Of a stretch of DNA of 64,000 bases, positions 9,293-18,725 are shown piece by piece. Positions within the stretch are counted from its first letter, which is position 1. Each line of letters begins with the position of its first letter. Source of the stretch: Halobacteriales archaeon QS_8_69_26 (GTDB taxonomy: Archaea; Halobacteriota; Halobacteria; Halobacteriales; SW-7-71-33); the NCBI GenBank assembly GCA_003023195.1, contig PXRX01000038.1, forward strand, positions 1 through 64,000, given 5' to 3'. A program made the position numbers and the translations under genes. A model generated the notes under the pieces. That model saw only the letters and a program-made list of their open reading frames with translations. It was not told the DNA's origin and did no database searches.

Positions 9293-10663
9293 ATGAGCGG
9301 CGGATCCCCGGGCGGTGGCGGCCGACGGGGGACCCCCGGCGAGTCGGGGACGCCGTTCGCCCCGCACACGGAGGCCGAGACCGCCGAGATGCTCGACGCG
9401 GTCGGCGCGGACTCGCTGGCGGAACTGTTCGACATCCCCGAGGCGGTCGAGTTCGACGGGGAGTTCGGCATCGAGCCACGGGACGAGCGAGCGATCCGGC
9501 GCGAGACGCGGTCGATGCTCGGTCGGAACGACGACCTGGTCGAACTGCTGGGCCGGGGACACTACGACCACTACGTCCCCTCGCTGGTCGACCACCTCTC
9601 CGACCGCTCGGAGTTCCTGACCGCCTACACCCAGTACCAACCGGAGATCCAGCAGGGGTTCCTCCAGGCCCTGTTCGAGTACCAGTCCCTGCTGGTCGAA
9701 CTGACGGGGCTCGGCGTCGCGAACTGCTCGATGTACGACGCCGCGACGGCGCTTGGCGAGGCCGCGCTGCTGTCTTCCCGGGTGCGGCGCACGTCCGGAT
9801 CGCGCGTGCTGGTCCCCGAATCGCTGTTCGAGCGGCGTCGGTCGGTGCTCTCGAACTACGTCCAGGGGTCCGACCTGACGGTCGAGTCCTACCCCTACGA
9901 CGACGGGAACGTCGACCTGGACGCCCTCGCGGACCGGCTCGACGACGACGCGACGATGGTCTACGCCGAGTCCCCGACGGCCCTGGGCACCCTGGAGGAG
10001 GACCTGGCGGCGGTCGGTGACCTGGCGGGCGAGCACGGCGCGCTGTTCTGCCTGGGATCGGATCCGGTGGCGCTGTCGGTCCTGGCGGCCCCCGAGTCCG
10101 TCGGGGTCGACGTCGCGGTGGGCGACGCGAGCGTCCTGGGCCTGGGCCGGAGTTACGGGATGGGCCTGGGACTGTTCGCCACGCGCGAGGAGTTCGTCCG
10201 GCAGGTGCCCGGTCGCCTGGTCGGCGCCAGCACCGACGCCGACGGCCGGCGTGGCTACACACTGACCCTCCAGACCCGCGAACAGCACATCCGCCGGGAG
10301 CGGGCGACGAGCAACATCTGCACGAACCAGGCCTGGGTCGCCCTCCGGGCGGCGATGCACGCCTACTGGCTCGGACCGGATGGGCTGGTGGAGGAGGCCC
10401 GACGGTCCATCGACCGCGCGGAGCGCCTGGCCGGACGGGTCGACGACCTCAACGGGGTCCGCGCGCCGGTCCACGACCGCCGGCACTTCCGGGAGTTCGT
10501 GGCCCACGCCGACCAGCCGGCACCCGCGGTGGCCGGTGACCTCCGAAAGCGCGGCTACGCCGTCCACGTTCTCGGGGAGCACCGCATCGGAATCTGCGTG
10601 ACCGGCGTCCCCGACAGGGCGCTCGACCGGTTCGTCGACGCCCTCCGGGAGGTAACGCGATGA
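9293..10663 (+). CDS. gcvPA: Glycine dehydrogenase (decarboxylating) subunit 1
   Basis: A 456-residue N-terminal-type subunit of the split P protein, which with subunit 2 decarboxylates glycine and loads the aminomethyl group on GcvH. Recognisable segments are [56 protein letters not shown] and the [19 protein letters not shown] motif. The start at 9293 gives [10 protein letters not shown] followed by the family N-terminus; an ATG at 9170 would add 41 unconserved residues. The stop overlaps the gcvPB start by 4 bp (ATGA), indicating one translationally coupled operon. Confidence 0.95.
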   Translation: MSGGSPGGGGRRGTPGESGTPFAPHTEAETAEMLDAVGADSLAELFDIPEAVEFDGEFGIEPRDERAIRRETRSMLGRNDDLVELLGRGHYDHYVPSLVDHLSDRSEFLTAYTQYQPEIQQGFLQALFEYQSLLVELTGLGVANCSMYDAATALGEAALLSSRVRRTSGSRVLVPESLFERRRSVLSNYVQGSDLTVESYPYDDGNVDLDALADRLDDDATMVYAESPTALGTLEEDLAAVGDLAGEHGALFCLGSDPVALSVLAAPESVGVDVAVGDASVLGLGRSYGMGLGLFATREEFVRQVPGRLVGASTDADGRRGYTLTLQTREQHIRRERATSNICTNQAWVALRAAMHAYWLGPDGLVEEARRSIDRAERLAGRVDDLNGVRAPVHDRRHFREFVAHADQPAPAVAGDLRKRGYAVHVLGEHRIGICVTGVPDRALDRFVDALREVTR

Positions 10664-12135
10664 GGTACGACCAGGCCCGCTGGCGACGCGACGAGGACAC
10701 GTACGAACCCCTCCTCTCGGAGAAGGACGGGGGCGCGGTCGACCCATCCGAGGCGGTCGACCTGCCCGACGGGATGGCCCGCGAGGAGCTATCGCTCCCC
10801 GACGTCTCGGAACCGGAACTCGCCCGTCACTACACCCGCCTCTCCCAGCACAACTACGGCGTCGAGAGCGGCCCGTTCCCGCTGGGGTCGTGTACGATGA
10901 AGTACAACCCCAAGTTCATCGAGGACCTGGCCGCACTCCCCTCGGGCGCGGTCCACCCGGACCGGCCGGACGACACGCTCCAGGGCACCCTCGCGCTGTA
11001 CGCCCGGTTGCAGGACTACCTGGCACGGATCGGCGGGATGGACGCGGTGACCCTCCAGCCCCCGGCCGGCGCGGCGGGGGAGTTCGTCGGGGTGCTCGTC
11101 GCCCGGGCGCACCACGAGGACCGCGGGGACCCCCGCTCGGAGGTCGTCGTACCCGACACGGCTCACGGTACGAACTTCGCCTCGGCCGCGATGGCGGGGT
11201 TCGACGTCGTCGAACTCCCGAGCGGCGACGACGGCCGGGTCGACCCCGAGGCCCTGGCGGCAGCCCTGGGCGAGGAGACGGCGGCCCTGATGCTCACCAA
11301 CCCCAACACCCTGGGGCTGTTCGAACGTGAGATCGACGAGATCGCGGAGATGGTCCACGACGCGGGCGGCCTCCTCTACTACGACGGTGCGAACCTGAAC
11401 GCACTGCTCGGACGCGCCCGCCCGGGGGACATGGGCTTCGACATCATGCACTACAACGTCCACAAGACGTTCGCGACCCCACACGGCGGTGGTGGCCCGG
11501 GTGCCGGACCGGTGGGAGTGACCGAGGAACTGGCCCCGTTCCTGCCCAGTCCACACGTCCGGGAGGTAGAGGACGACGGAGGAACGGCGGAAAGCGGATC
11601 CGGTGACGGAGGACGCTCCGACGACCCCCGCTACGAGCGCTACGAACCGGAGCAGTCCATCGGCCGCGTCCACGGCTTCGAGGGGAACTGGCTGGTCCTC
11701 GTGAAGGCCTTCGCGTACGTGGCCCGCCTGGGGGATCCGGGCCTTCGCGACGCGAGCGCCAAGGCGGTACTCAACGCAAACTACCTCGCCTCGCAGGTGG
11801 ACTACGAGGTGCCCCACGGCCCGTTCCACCACGAGTTCGTCGCCTCGGCCGGCGACCAGGACGCCGCCGACGTCGCCAAGCGGATGCTCGACTACGGGGT
11901 CCACCCGCCGACGACGAAGTGGCCCGAAACCGTCGACGAGGCGCTGATGACCGAGCCCACCGAGGTGGAGAACCGCGACTCGCTGGACGCCCTGGCGGAC
12001 GCGTTCGACGCCGTCCGGGGAGAGGACGACGCCACGTTGGCCGAGGCCCCCGAGCGGACGACCGCGCGTCGTATCGACCAGACCGCCGCGGCCCGTGACC
12101 TGCGCCTGTCCTGGCACGACCTGGACGGCGAGTGA
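10660..12135 (+). CDS. gcvPB: Glycine dehydrogenase (decarboxylating) subunit 2
   Basis: A 491-residue PLP-binding subunit of the split P protein. The pyridoxal phosphate lysine is Lys269 in [18 protein letters not shown]; other family motifs are [25 protein letters not shown] and [17 protein letters not shown] Gly/Ser-rich acidic insertion (about residues 304-325) precedes the conserved [18 protein letters not shown], a common haloarchaeal loop expansion. It is translationally coupled to gcvPA. With gcvTH (4.8-6.3 kb) this gives all the specific proteins of the glycine cleavage system; only the shared L protein is outside the window. Confidence 0.95.
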   Translation: MRYDQARWRRDEDTYEPLLSEKDGGAVDPSEAVDLPDGMAREELSLPDVSEPELARHYTRLSQHNYGVESGPFPLGSCTMKYNPKFIEDLAALPSGAVHPDRPDDTLQGTLALYARLQDYLARIGGMDAVTLQPPAGAAGEFVGVLVARAHHEDRGDPRSEVVVPDTAHGTNFASAAMAGFDVVELPSGDDGRVDPEALAAALGEETAALMLTNPNTLGLFEREIDEIAEMVHDAGGLLYYDGANLNALLGRARPGDMGFDIMHYNVHKTFATPHGGGGPGAGPVGVTEELAPFLPSPHVREVEDDGGTAESGSGDGGRSDDPRYERYEPEQSIGRVHGFEGNWLVLVKAFAYVARLGDPGLRDASAKAVLNANYLASQVDYEVPHGPFHHEFVASAGDQDAADVAKRMLDYGVHPPTTKWPETVDEALMTEPTEVENRDSLDALADAFDAVRGEDDATLAEAPERTTARRIDQTAAARDLRLSWHDLDGE

Positions 12136-12309
12136 TCCCGTGGATCCCCGGGTTGGCGGGCGGGTAGCCCGCGGGCCAGCGAGGCGACCCGGCCCGCGAA
12201 GCTACTCCCGGCGATAACCGTTCGTTAACCGGACGCCGTGGAACTCAACTTGGCGTTTTCGGCCACGAAGCGGCCTCGCTATTGAGATCCCTGTAGATGA
12301 ATTAGGAAC

Positions 12310-12316
12310 TTTTATC
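12310..12316 (+). promoter_or_regulatory. Likely TATA element of the phn-type operon
   Basis: TTTTATC in an otherwise GC-rich gap, 32 bp upstream of the phnD-like ATG at 12348. The spacing suits a very short or leaderless transcript, common in haloarchaea. No Shine-Dalgarno sequence is visible. Confidence 0.45.
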
Positions 12317-12347
12317 TGCTATATCGGGAATTTCAATATGACTCGCT

Positions 12348-13436
12348 ATGGTGAAGCGACGCACCTTCCTAAAGAGCGCAGGGGCGACCAGTATCGTGGG
12401 AATCAGCGGACTCGCAGGCTGTCTCGGAGACGGCAGCGGTGGCGACGACGAGACCACCACCGAAGACGGTGGCATGGAGACGACCGAAGAGGGCGGCATG
12501 GAGACGACAGAAGAAGGCGGTATGGAGACGACCGAGGAGAACACGAGTCCGGCGCTGACGTACGGCGGGGACGGCGCCGTGGACTTCGGTATCTCCCCGA
12601 GCGTCCCCCAGGAGGACCTCAACGTCCAGTACAGTCCGGTCGAGGAGCACATGCGGGGCTACCTCCACGAGAACCACGACGTCCCGGAGGACCTCTCGGT
12701 CAACAGCAACATCGGGAGCAACTACAGCGCCGTCATCCAGTCGCTGGGTCAGGGGACGACCGACGTCGCCGAGACCGGTCCGTTCGCCGGCGCGCTCGGC
12801 GTCAAGACCGACAACGCCGAAATCATCCTCCAGCGCCACGGGTACGGGACCTGGGAGTACAAGAGCATCATCGCGGTCCCGAACGACAGCGACATCGAGG
12901 AGGTCGCCGACCTGGAGGGCAAGACCATCGCGTTCTCGGACCAGCTGTCGACCAGTGGTGCGCTGTACCCGCTGTACAACATCTCCCAGGCCGGGATCGA
13001 CATCGGTAACCTGCCCGAGGGCAACGGCTCGCAGGCCGACTTCGAGGCGCGCTTCGCCGGGGGGCACGTCGCGTCGTACACCCTCCTCGAACAGGGTCAG
13101 GTCGACGCCGCGGGCATGGGCGGATTCGTCCGGGACACGGGCGCCGGGCCAGCCCCCGAGCAGTTCCAGGACGTGGCGACCACGCTCGTCGAGTCGACCG
13201 GCCTCCCGCGCGCACCCATCGTCGTCTCGCCCGAGCTGAGTGACGAGGAGCAAAACGCCATCCAGCAGGCGTTCCTCGACGCGCCCGACGAGATCTACTG
13301 GGGTGCCGACGGCGAGGAGGGCACCGACGACGACCTGTGGTTCGACGACGTCCGCGAGGCCGACCAGAGCACCTACCAGTCCGTCATCGACGTCGCGAAC
13401 GAACTCGGCGTCGGGACCGACATCTTCGAATCGTAA
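12348..13436 (+). CDS. phnD: PhnD-type phosphonate/phosphate-analogue binding lipoprotein
   Basis: A 362-residue extracytoplasmic solute-binding protein. It starts with a twin-arginine signal (KRRTFLKSAG) and a lipobox ending LAGCLG, so it should be exported folded and lipid-anchored. A Glu/Thr-rich stalk with three GGMETTEE repeats follows. The binding domain has PhnD-family segments: VDFGISPSVPQEDLNVQYSP, DVAETGPFAGALG, DLEGKTIAFSDQLSTSG and AIQQAFLDAP. The family binds phosphonates, phosphite or related oxyanions; which one cannot be told. It heads an operon with the ATPase and permease genes that follow. Confidence 0.9.
   Translation: MVKRRTFLKSAGATSIVGISGLAGCLGDGSGGDDETTTEDGGMETTEEGGMETTEEGGMETTEENTSPALTYGGDGAVDFGISPSVPQEDLNVQYSPVEEHMRGYLHENHDVPEDLSVNSNIGSNYSAVIQSLGQGTTDVAETGPFAGALGVKTDNAEIILQRHGYGTWEYKSIIAVPNDSDIEEVADLEGKTIAFSDQLSTSGALYPLYNISQAGIDIGNLPEGNGSQADFEARFAGGHVASYTLLEQGQVDAAGMGGFVRDTGAGPAPEQFQDVATTLVESTGLPRAPIVVSPELSDEEQNAIQQAFLDAPDEIYWGADGEEGTDDDLWFDDVREADQSTYQSVIDVANELGVGTDIFES
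12468..12539 (+). repeat. Three tandem 24-bp repeats encoding GGMETTEE
   Basis: Units at 12468-12491, 12492-12515 and 12516-12539 each encode GGMETTEE with small synonymous differences. They lie in the lipoprotein stalk just after the lipobox and keep the frame, so copy-number change would only alter tether length. Confidence 0.85.
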
Positions 13437-13520
13437 GGTCCTCTCGCGGTCACCACCAGTCGGCTCTCGGTCCGACCGTAGCGACGATCCGGGGGCCACA
13501 CAACCCAGACCTACACTCAC

Positions 13521-14363
13521 ATGCCCACCGTCGAATTCGACAGCGTTTCCAAGGTGTACGGCGAGGATACGGTCGCGCTCGACGACATCGATATCACTAT
13601 CGAGGAAGGTGAATTCGTCATCCTGCTCGGGCCCTCGGGGGCCGGGAAGTCGACGATGTTGCGGGTGCTGAACGGACTGACGCAGCCGACCACGGGCACC
13701 GTCGAGATCGGTGGTCAGCGAGTCGGGGACAACCGGAGCGAGGTCGGGATGGTGTTCCAGGAGCACTACCTGATCGAGAACATGAGTGCGTTCGCCAACG
13801 CCCTGAGCGGCGCGCTCTCGCGCAACGGCATATTCCGGAGTGCCCTGGGATTCCACGACAGGGAAGACAAGCTGAGGGCCCTGGAGGCCCTCGATACCGT
13901 CGGCCTGCTCAAGGAGGCCGACCAGCGTGCCGGGTCGATGAGCGGCGGCCAGAAACAGCGCGTCGGCATTGCCCGGGCGCTGGTCCAGGAACCGGAGTTG
14001 CTGCTTGCCGACGAACCGGTCGCCAGCCTCGACCCGAAAGCCGCGCGCGACGTGATGCGGTACCTCAAGGTCGCCGCCCAGGAACACGACCTGACGACGA
14101 TCACCAGCCTCCACCAGGTGAACATCGCCCGCGAGTTCGGGGACCGGTTCCTCGGGCTCCGGGACGGCGAGGTCATCTTCGACGGGCGGACCGGCGACCT
14201 CACGATGGAGGTCATGGACGAGATTTACTACGGCGAGGACGCCGAGGCGGCCGACATCCTCGACGACGACGGGCCAGCGGCGGGAACCGGGACCGGCCCC
14301 GGCCCCGACTCTGACCTCGTCGAAGGGACTGCCCCCACGGGCGAAGGGGGTGAGGGGGCGTGA
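13521..14363 (+). CDS. phnC: PhnC-type ABC transporter ATPase
   Basis: A 280-residue ATP-binding subunit with Walker A GPSGAGKS (residues 37-44), the Q-loop in VGMVFQEHYLIEN, signature MSGGQKQRVGIARAL, Walker B LLLADEPVASLDP and the H-loop in ITSLHQV. The shorter N-terminal strand and the helical insert NALSGALSRNGIFRSALGF are typical of PhnC-like ATPases. The acidic Gly-rich C-tail is unconserved. It follows phnD by 84 bp and its stop overlaps the GTG start of phnE by 4 bp. Confidence 0.92.
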   Translation: MPTVEFDSVSKVYGEDTVALDDIDITIEEGEFVILLGPSGAGKSTMLRVLNGLTQPTTGTVEIGGQRVGDNRSEVGMVFQEHYLIENMSAFANALSGALSRNGIFRSALGFHDREDKLRALEALDTVGLLKEADQRAGSMSGGQKQRVGIARALVQEPELLLADEPVASLDPKAARDVMRYLKVAAQEHDLTTITSLHQVNIAREFGDRFLGLRDGEVIFDGRTGDLTMEVMDEIYYGEDAEAADILDDDGPAAGTGTGPGPDSDLVEGTAPTGEGGEGA

Positions 14364-15361
14364 GTACTCCCGAAATCGAGGAGTACCTCGACTCCCTCGA
14401 ACGCTCCCGGTACATCCGGATGGGGCTGTATCTGCTGCTCGTCGTTGCGATCGTACTGGTTACCTGGCGGGGACTGGACTTCATCGGCTTCAGGGCGGAG
14501 GTCGTCGCCAGGCGCTTCCCACAGTTCCTCGGGTTCTTCGGGAGCTTCTTCCCGCCAGACTTCTACGAGTTCACGGTCTACACGAAGAAAAACGACATCC
14601 ACGGCCTGGATGCCCTCGCCGCGAGCCTCAGGAACGGCGGCGCACCCATCTTCAACACGCTCGCCTCGGACCGGCTCTCGCTGGTCAAGGCCAGCCTCGT
14701 GACCCTGCTACTGGGCTTCCTCGGGACCGTGCTGGGATTCCCGCTCGCCCTGTTCTTCGGCGTGCTCGGGTCCGAGCGCGTGATCCCCTTCCCGTTCAAC
14801 TTCCTGTTCCGCGGGACGATGAGCGCCATCCGCGCCATCCCCGCGCTGGTGTGGATCTTCCTGTACATCCCGATCGGTCCGCCGAGCCAGGTCACGGCGG
14901 TGCTCGCCATCGCCACCGACTCCATCGGGAACCTCGGTCGCCTGTTCACCGACGAACTCGAAGAGATCGACGAGGGACCGATCGAGGCGATCCGGTCGAC
15001 GGGCGCGTCCTCGACACAGACCGTCGGGTTCGGGATGTTGAGCCAGGTGTCGCGGTCCTACATCGCCTGGACGCTGTACATCCTGGAGATCAACACCCGG
15101 ATCGCCATCTCGCTGGGCGTCGTCGGGGCCGGCGGTCTCGGCTACATGATCCGCAACAGCCAGGACCTGTTCTACTTCGAGCGGACGGCCGCGGGCATCG
15201 TCTGCGTGTTCGTGGTGGTCCTCTCCATCGAACTCGTCTCCTCGCGGATCCGGGCGCGGCTCAGGCCCAGCGAGCACGAGTCGAAGGGTATCGTCGAGGC
15301 CATCCGCGACCTGACCGACGTCCGCACGTGGCTCGGCGTCGGCCGGGACCCGAAGTCCTGA
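14360..15361 (+). CDS. phnE: PhnE-type ABC transporter permease
   Basis: A 333-residue inner-membrane permease. It begins at a GTG that overlaps the phnC stop (GTGA), and has about six membrane segments, starting near residues 21-40 and 112-134. The EAA-type cytoplasmic loop is visible as EAIRSTGASSTQTVGFGML, which docks to the ATPase. MSAIRAIPALVWIFLYI and GGLGYMIRNSQDLFYFERTA are PhnE-family segments. Only one permease gene is present, so the transporter would use a homodimer. Confidence 0.9.
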   Translation: MSTPEIEEYLDSLERSRYIRMGLYLLLVVAIVLVTWRGLDFIGFRAEVVARRFPQFLGFFGSFFPPDFYEFTVYTKKNDIHGLDALAASLRNGGAPIFNTLASDRLSLVKASLVTLLLGFLGTVLGFPLALFFGVLGSERVIPFPFNFLFRGTMSAIRAIPALVWIFLYIPIGPPSQVTAVLAIATDSIGNLGRLFTDELEEIDEGPIEAIRSTGASSTQTVGFGMLSQVSRSYIAWTLYILEINTRIAISLGVVGAGGLGYMIRNSQDLFYFERTAAGIVCVFVVVLSIELVSSRIRARLRPSEHESKGIVEAIRDLTDVRTWLGVGRDPKS

Positions 15362-15501
15362 CCACCCGCGGCCCCCGTACCTGCCGGCGTTCTCCCGTTC
15401 CGTTCCCTTCACAGGGCACAGTACTCGATCGAGCCGGACCACACACCCCCATCCCCCAGATGTGTCTCCACCCGGGAATCAGAATCTCACCCGGGATCGG
15501 C

Positions 15502-16536
15502 TCAGAGCGAGGGACCCGATCCGGCCGAGGATGTCCCTGGGAGTAGCGCGAGAAGCGGAATCCGACCGGTGGCGATCCCGTCTGTTCCGTCCGACGACAC
15601 CCCCGGGAGCCACAGTCTGACCGTCGTCCCGTCGCCCCCGGAGTCTATCTCGAACTCGCCCCCGGAAGCCATCACCGACAGGTAGACGAACCAGAGTCCG
15701 AGCCCGTCGAGGTGGACCAGTTGGTCCTCGGAGGGGTCGGAGAACACCCGGGCGACGTACTCCGGGACCCCCGACCCGTCGTCGGACACCTCGACCCGGG
15801 TCATGCCGTCCGTGGTCGCCCGGGCGACGACAGTGACGCTCGGACTGTCGTCCCCGCCGTGGACCACGGCGTTGGTAAGCAGTTCCCCGAGTGCACGTGG
15901 GACCATGCGGTTGGCCTCGACCGGAGCCGTCTCCGGGAGGTCCGTCTCGACGGACACCTCGTCGTCGACGAGTTCGTGATCCGCCAGGATCTGTGGGATC
16001 CGCTCGGCGAGGTCCATCCTGACGGGGGCGTCACCGCCGGTCGAGATCCGGCGGATCTGGGCCGCTCGCTCGGTGTACCGGATGAGTTCGTCGCACTCCG
16101 AGAGGATCCGGTCGCACATCGACCGCTCGCCGTCCGAGTCGCCCCGGTCCTCCAGTTGCTCGGCGTACCCCTCGATGACGTTGAGGTCGTTGCGCAGGTT
16201 GTGCCGGAGCACCCGGTGGAGCACCGCCAGTTCCTCGCGCCGTCGCTCTAGGGCTGCGTTCGTCTCGGCTAGCTGGCGTCTACTGACGCCCGTGAGAACG
16301 TAGATGAGTCCACCCGTGACCAGAACCTCGACACCCCCCTTCACCGCCTGGATCCGGCTGAGGGTCGGTTCCGAGAGGTACTCGACGAAGACCACGTCGG
16401 AGACGAACAGCGCGAAGAACCCGAACGCCACGTAGATGAGGGCGACGCGGATCGGCGTGAGTTCCCACCTGCCCCAGACCGCGGACCGGTCGACGAACCG
16501 GGGCTGGAACCGAGTGTGGGTGTCGATCCCGACCAT
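15502..16536 (-). CDS. Membrane-bound sensor histidine kinase
   Basis: A 344-residue kinase with two membrane segments (about residues 29-50 and 66-83) and almost no extracytoplasmic sensor loop. A short coiled linker leads to the dimerisation/phosphoacceptor helix (HRVLRHNLRNDLNVIEGYA, His112) typical of haloarchaeal kinases. The ATP-binding domain has N-box LGELLTNAVVHGG, G1 VSDDGSGVPEY and G2 LDGLGLWFVYLSV. The start at 16536 gives MVGIDTHTRF; the frame stays open upstream to 17160 but that part is the shadow of the neighbouring gene. No response regulator is adjacent. Confidence 0.9.
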   Translation of the reverse strand: MVGIDTHTRFQPRFVDRSAVWGRWELTPIRVALIYVAFGFFALFVSDVVFVEYLSEPTLSRIQAVKGGVEVLVTGGLIYVLTGVSRRQLAETNAALERRREELAVLHRVLRHNLRNDLNVIEGYAEQLEDRGDSDGERSMCDRILSECDELIRYTERAAQIRRISTGGDAPVRMDLAERIPQILADHELVDDEVSVETDLPETAPVEANRMVPRALGELLTNAVVHGGDDSPSVTVVARATTDGMTRVEVSDDGSGVPEYVARVFSDPSEDQLVHLDGLGLWFVYLSVMASGGEFEIDSGGDGTTVRLWLPGVSSDGTDGIATGRIPLLALLPGTSSAGSGPSL

Positions 16537-16703
16537 GGATCGTACATTCACCCGTGTAGGAATAAAGTCAGTGGCAGATTCTCCAGTTCCCGAGGGAGGG
16601 GATTCGGCGGTTCCTCCGGGGAGGCTGTTCCCATGGTGAATGGGGGGGTCGAACCGGGGTCCCCCGGAGGGACAGCGGGTCCGGCTGGGAGGAGAGCGAC
16701 CCC

Positions 16704-17204
16704 TCAGGCGCGCCCGTTCAGCGGACAGATGAAGTAGTTCGGAGGGCCGAAGCCGGGCCGGCCGAGGGAGACGTCGACGTAGCCGGCGTCCAGTACCGCC
16801 TCTGCGGTGTCGAGCGGGGCGTCGGCGTTGAACGCCTCCACGTCGGTTACCTCGGCGCTGAAGTGCGTCCACTTCCCGCCGTTCCAGTCCCTGTCGCCCG
16901 GGGCGGACTCGGAGACGAACGGGGACGCCTGTGCACCGCTGGCGTCCGGGTTGGCCACGATCGGACCGTCGCCGTCGTGGAGGAAGTAAATCCTGTCCTC
17001 GGGATCGGGTCGGTCGTCGAGGACCGTCACGACGTTCGTCCGCCAGAGGGTTCCGTTGGCGTACACCCGGCCGAAATCCCTGGCGTTGTCGTTCCTCGCC
17101 GTAGCGTTCGTCGCGCCGACCGCCGATCCGAGCGCCAGGCCGCCCGGGAGGGCCGCCCACTGGCGGAGGACCCGGCGCCGAGTTCGTGAGTTGTCGTTGG
17201 TCAT
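16704..17204 (-). CDS. Tat-exported protein of unknown function
   Basis: A 166-residue protein beginning MTNDNSRTRRRVLRQWAALP with a Tat-like Arg motif and a hydrophobic stretch ending GSAVGATNATA, so export through the Tat pathway is likely. There is no lipobox cysteine. The mature part has DFGRVYANGTLWRTNVVTVL, DRIYFLHDGDGPIVANPDA and a C-terminal GFGPPNYFICPLNG; I do not recognise a known domain. The start at 17204 places the Arg motif at the N-terminus; the ATG at 17243 would move it inward. It lies divergent from the next lipoprotein gene with about 240 bp of apparently empty DNA between. Confidence 0.6.
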   Translation of the reverse strand: MTNDNSRTRRRVLRQWAALPGGLALGSAVGATNATARNDNARDFGRVYANGTLWRTNVVTVLDDRPDPEDRIYFLHDGDGPIVANPDASGAQASPFVSESAPGDRDWNGGKWTHFSAEVTDVEAFNADAPLDTAEAVLDAGYVDVSLGRPGFGPPNYFICPLNGRA

Positions 17205-17446
17205 CGGTGGAGTGAATTTCCGGCCGGAGCTTGGCCGGAACACGTATTATCTATTTTCCAACTATTGTCCGGAGTTCCGCCAACCCCTGTCGGAATTCGG
17301 GGCAAAGAGGAACTAGAATGTCTCCCGGATCTCCACGAACTTCGACTCCCGGAGCTACTGGAACTTCGGGACCCGCGGGTCCGATGCCGCCTCGACGGCA
17401 CCGGACCGAGTCACTTAATCCGCCGGCAAGCCCAGGGACGGGACGG

Positions 17447-17986
17447 ATGCCCTCCAGGCGCGCAGTCCTCGGAACCGTTGCGGCGGTCGGCCTGACGGGT
17501 TGTTCCTCGCTGGTCGACTCGACGGGACCGGTCGACGCGGCCGCGACCGGCAAACGGCTGGACGGGACCGTGGAGGGCGAGTGGCGGACGGTGGCCCGGT
17601 GTGAACCGGTCGCGGGGCACGGCTTCGAGTACGAGGAGGCCCCGGTCGCGGTGCCCCTCGCCGTCCATCCGGGGCCGGCGGCCCGGGACGGTCCGGACCC
17701 GTCCCCCGACCTGCCCGACGACGGACCGCTGGTCGCCGACCGTCCGCTTCTGGAGGACCTGCGGGAGGCGTACGACGCAGTCCGGTTCGGGCTCTCGCTG
17801 ACGGCCATCGACCGGGACCGGGTCCACGACCGGGACCCGGGAACGGAGACCACCTACTGGGTCGCGAGCGGATCGTTCGACCGCGTCCTCGTCGGCGACC
17901 GGGTCACGATCCGACCCAGCGAGGACGACCCCCACGGGATAGAGTCCATCGCGGACGTCACCTCGATACGGACCGACCGGGGATGA
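17447..17986 (+). CDS. Small Tat lipoprotein, unknown function
   Basis: A 179-residue protein starting MPSRRAVLGTVAAVGLTGCS: twin-arginine signal followed by a lipobox with Cys at position 19, hence an exported membrane-anchored lipoprotein. The mature region contains TVARCEPVAGHGFEYEEAP and a central disordered acidic loop, then LREAYDAVRFGLSLTAIDRD and TTYWVASGSFDRVLVGDRVTI. No family recognised. The frame is open upstream to 17231, but only the ATG at 17447 gives a signal peptide. It converges on the DUF3592-like gene downstream. Confidence 0.75.
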   Translation: MPSRRAVLGTVAAVGLTGCSSLVDSTGPVDAAATGKRLDGTVEGEWRTVARCEPVAGHGFEYEEAPVAVPLAVHPGPAARDGPDPSPDLPDDGPLVADRPLLEDLREAYDAVRFGLSLTAIDRDRVHDRDPGTETTYWVASGSFDRVLVGDRVTIRPSEDDPHGIESIADVTSIRTDRG

Positions 17987-18036
17987 TGGGCAGGGGTGGG
18001 AGGATCGTTCTCGACGGGGGTCACCCGTCGCGGTGA

Positions 18037-18537
18037 CTAGTCGATCCGCACCTCTTCGTCGAGGTTCTCGCGCTCGGAACCGTCGCCGCGCTGTATCGCC
18101 GCGGCCCCGACGAGGACGCCGAAGGCTGCCGCAACCCCGCCGAGCCAGAGGGCCATGTACGGTCCGGGGGTGCGGTCCTGGTGAAGCGTCCCCTGTCCGG
18201 GGTCGCCGGCGCGGTAGTAGACGGTGACGTCCTGCCCGGCGTAGTACTCGGCGGTCACCTCCCGCGCCCACTCCTCGTCGCCGCCCTCTCGCTCGTCAGG
18301 CGGGGGGTACACGTCGCGGGAGACGTAGGTGGTTCCGTCCACCTCGTACTCGTAGGTGACGTTCGGGTAGACGGTGCCGTCCGACCGGTCGAGGCCGACC
18401 GAGGCGACCGTCCCCTCGGCCTCGCGCACGTCCGAGAGACCCCGCTCCTCGGCCGCGAGCAACCACCCGCCGCCGGCCACGGAGACGAGGCCGCCGACCA
18501 GCAGGACGGTCGCCACGACCCCGAGCCGTCTGTCCAT
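18037..18537 (-). CDS. DUF3592-like membrane protein
   Basis: A 166-residue protein with membrane segments at about residues 7-28 and 130-149 flanking an external beta domain. That domain shows the DUF3592 pattern: EGTVASVGLD, then YPNVTYEYEVDGTTYVSRDVYPP and a YYAGQDVTVYYRAGDPGQ segment. Function of the family is unknown. A second gene of the same architecture is divergent at 18726-19265, with 188 bp between the starts, so the pair may share a control region. Confidence is high for the gene, moderate for the family label. Confidence 0.8.
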   Translation of the reverse strand: MDRRLGVVATVLLVGGLVSVAGGGWLLAAEERGLSDVREAEGTVASVGLDRSDGTVYPNVTYEYEVDGTTYVSRDVYPPPDEREGGDEEWAREVTAEYYAGQDVTVYYRAGDPGQGTLHQDRTPGPYMALWLGGVAAAFGVLVGAAAIQRGDGSERENLDEEVRID

Positions 18538-18725
18538 ACCGCTCCTACCCGGACCACGCAGATAAGCGGCCGGATCCCCGACGACGCCGCCGGTTCGACC
18601 AGTGGAAACCGGTCGCGTCGTTCCGGCGGAGGTGGTTCGGTCCCACCGGACCGCGGTACCGCACGGCCCGGCCCCCGGCGCGAAGGAGAGGAATTATTCC
18701 GGAGCCAACGGTACTTCCGCCGTAC

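Noticed and set aside
12468-12539. CRISPR-like repeats
   Set aside because: The three 24-bp units are contiguous, have no spacers and keep a protein reading frame (GGMETTEE). No cas genes are present anywhere in the window.
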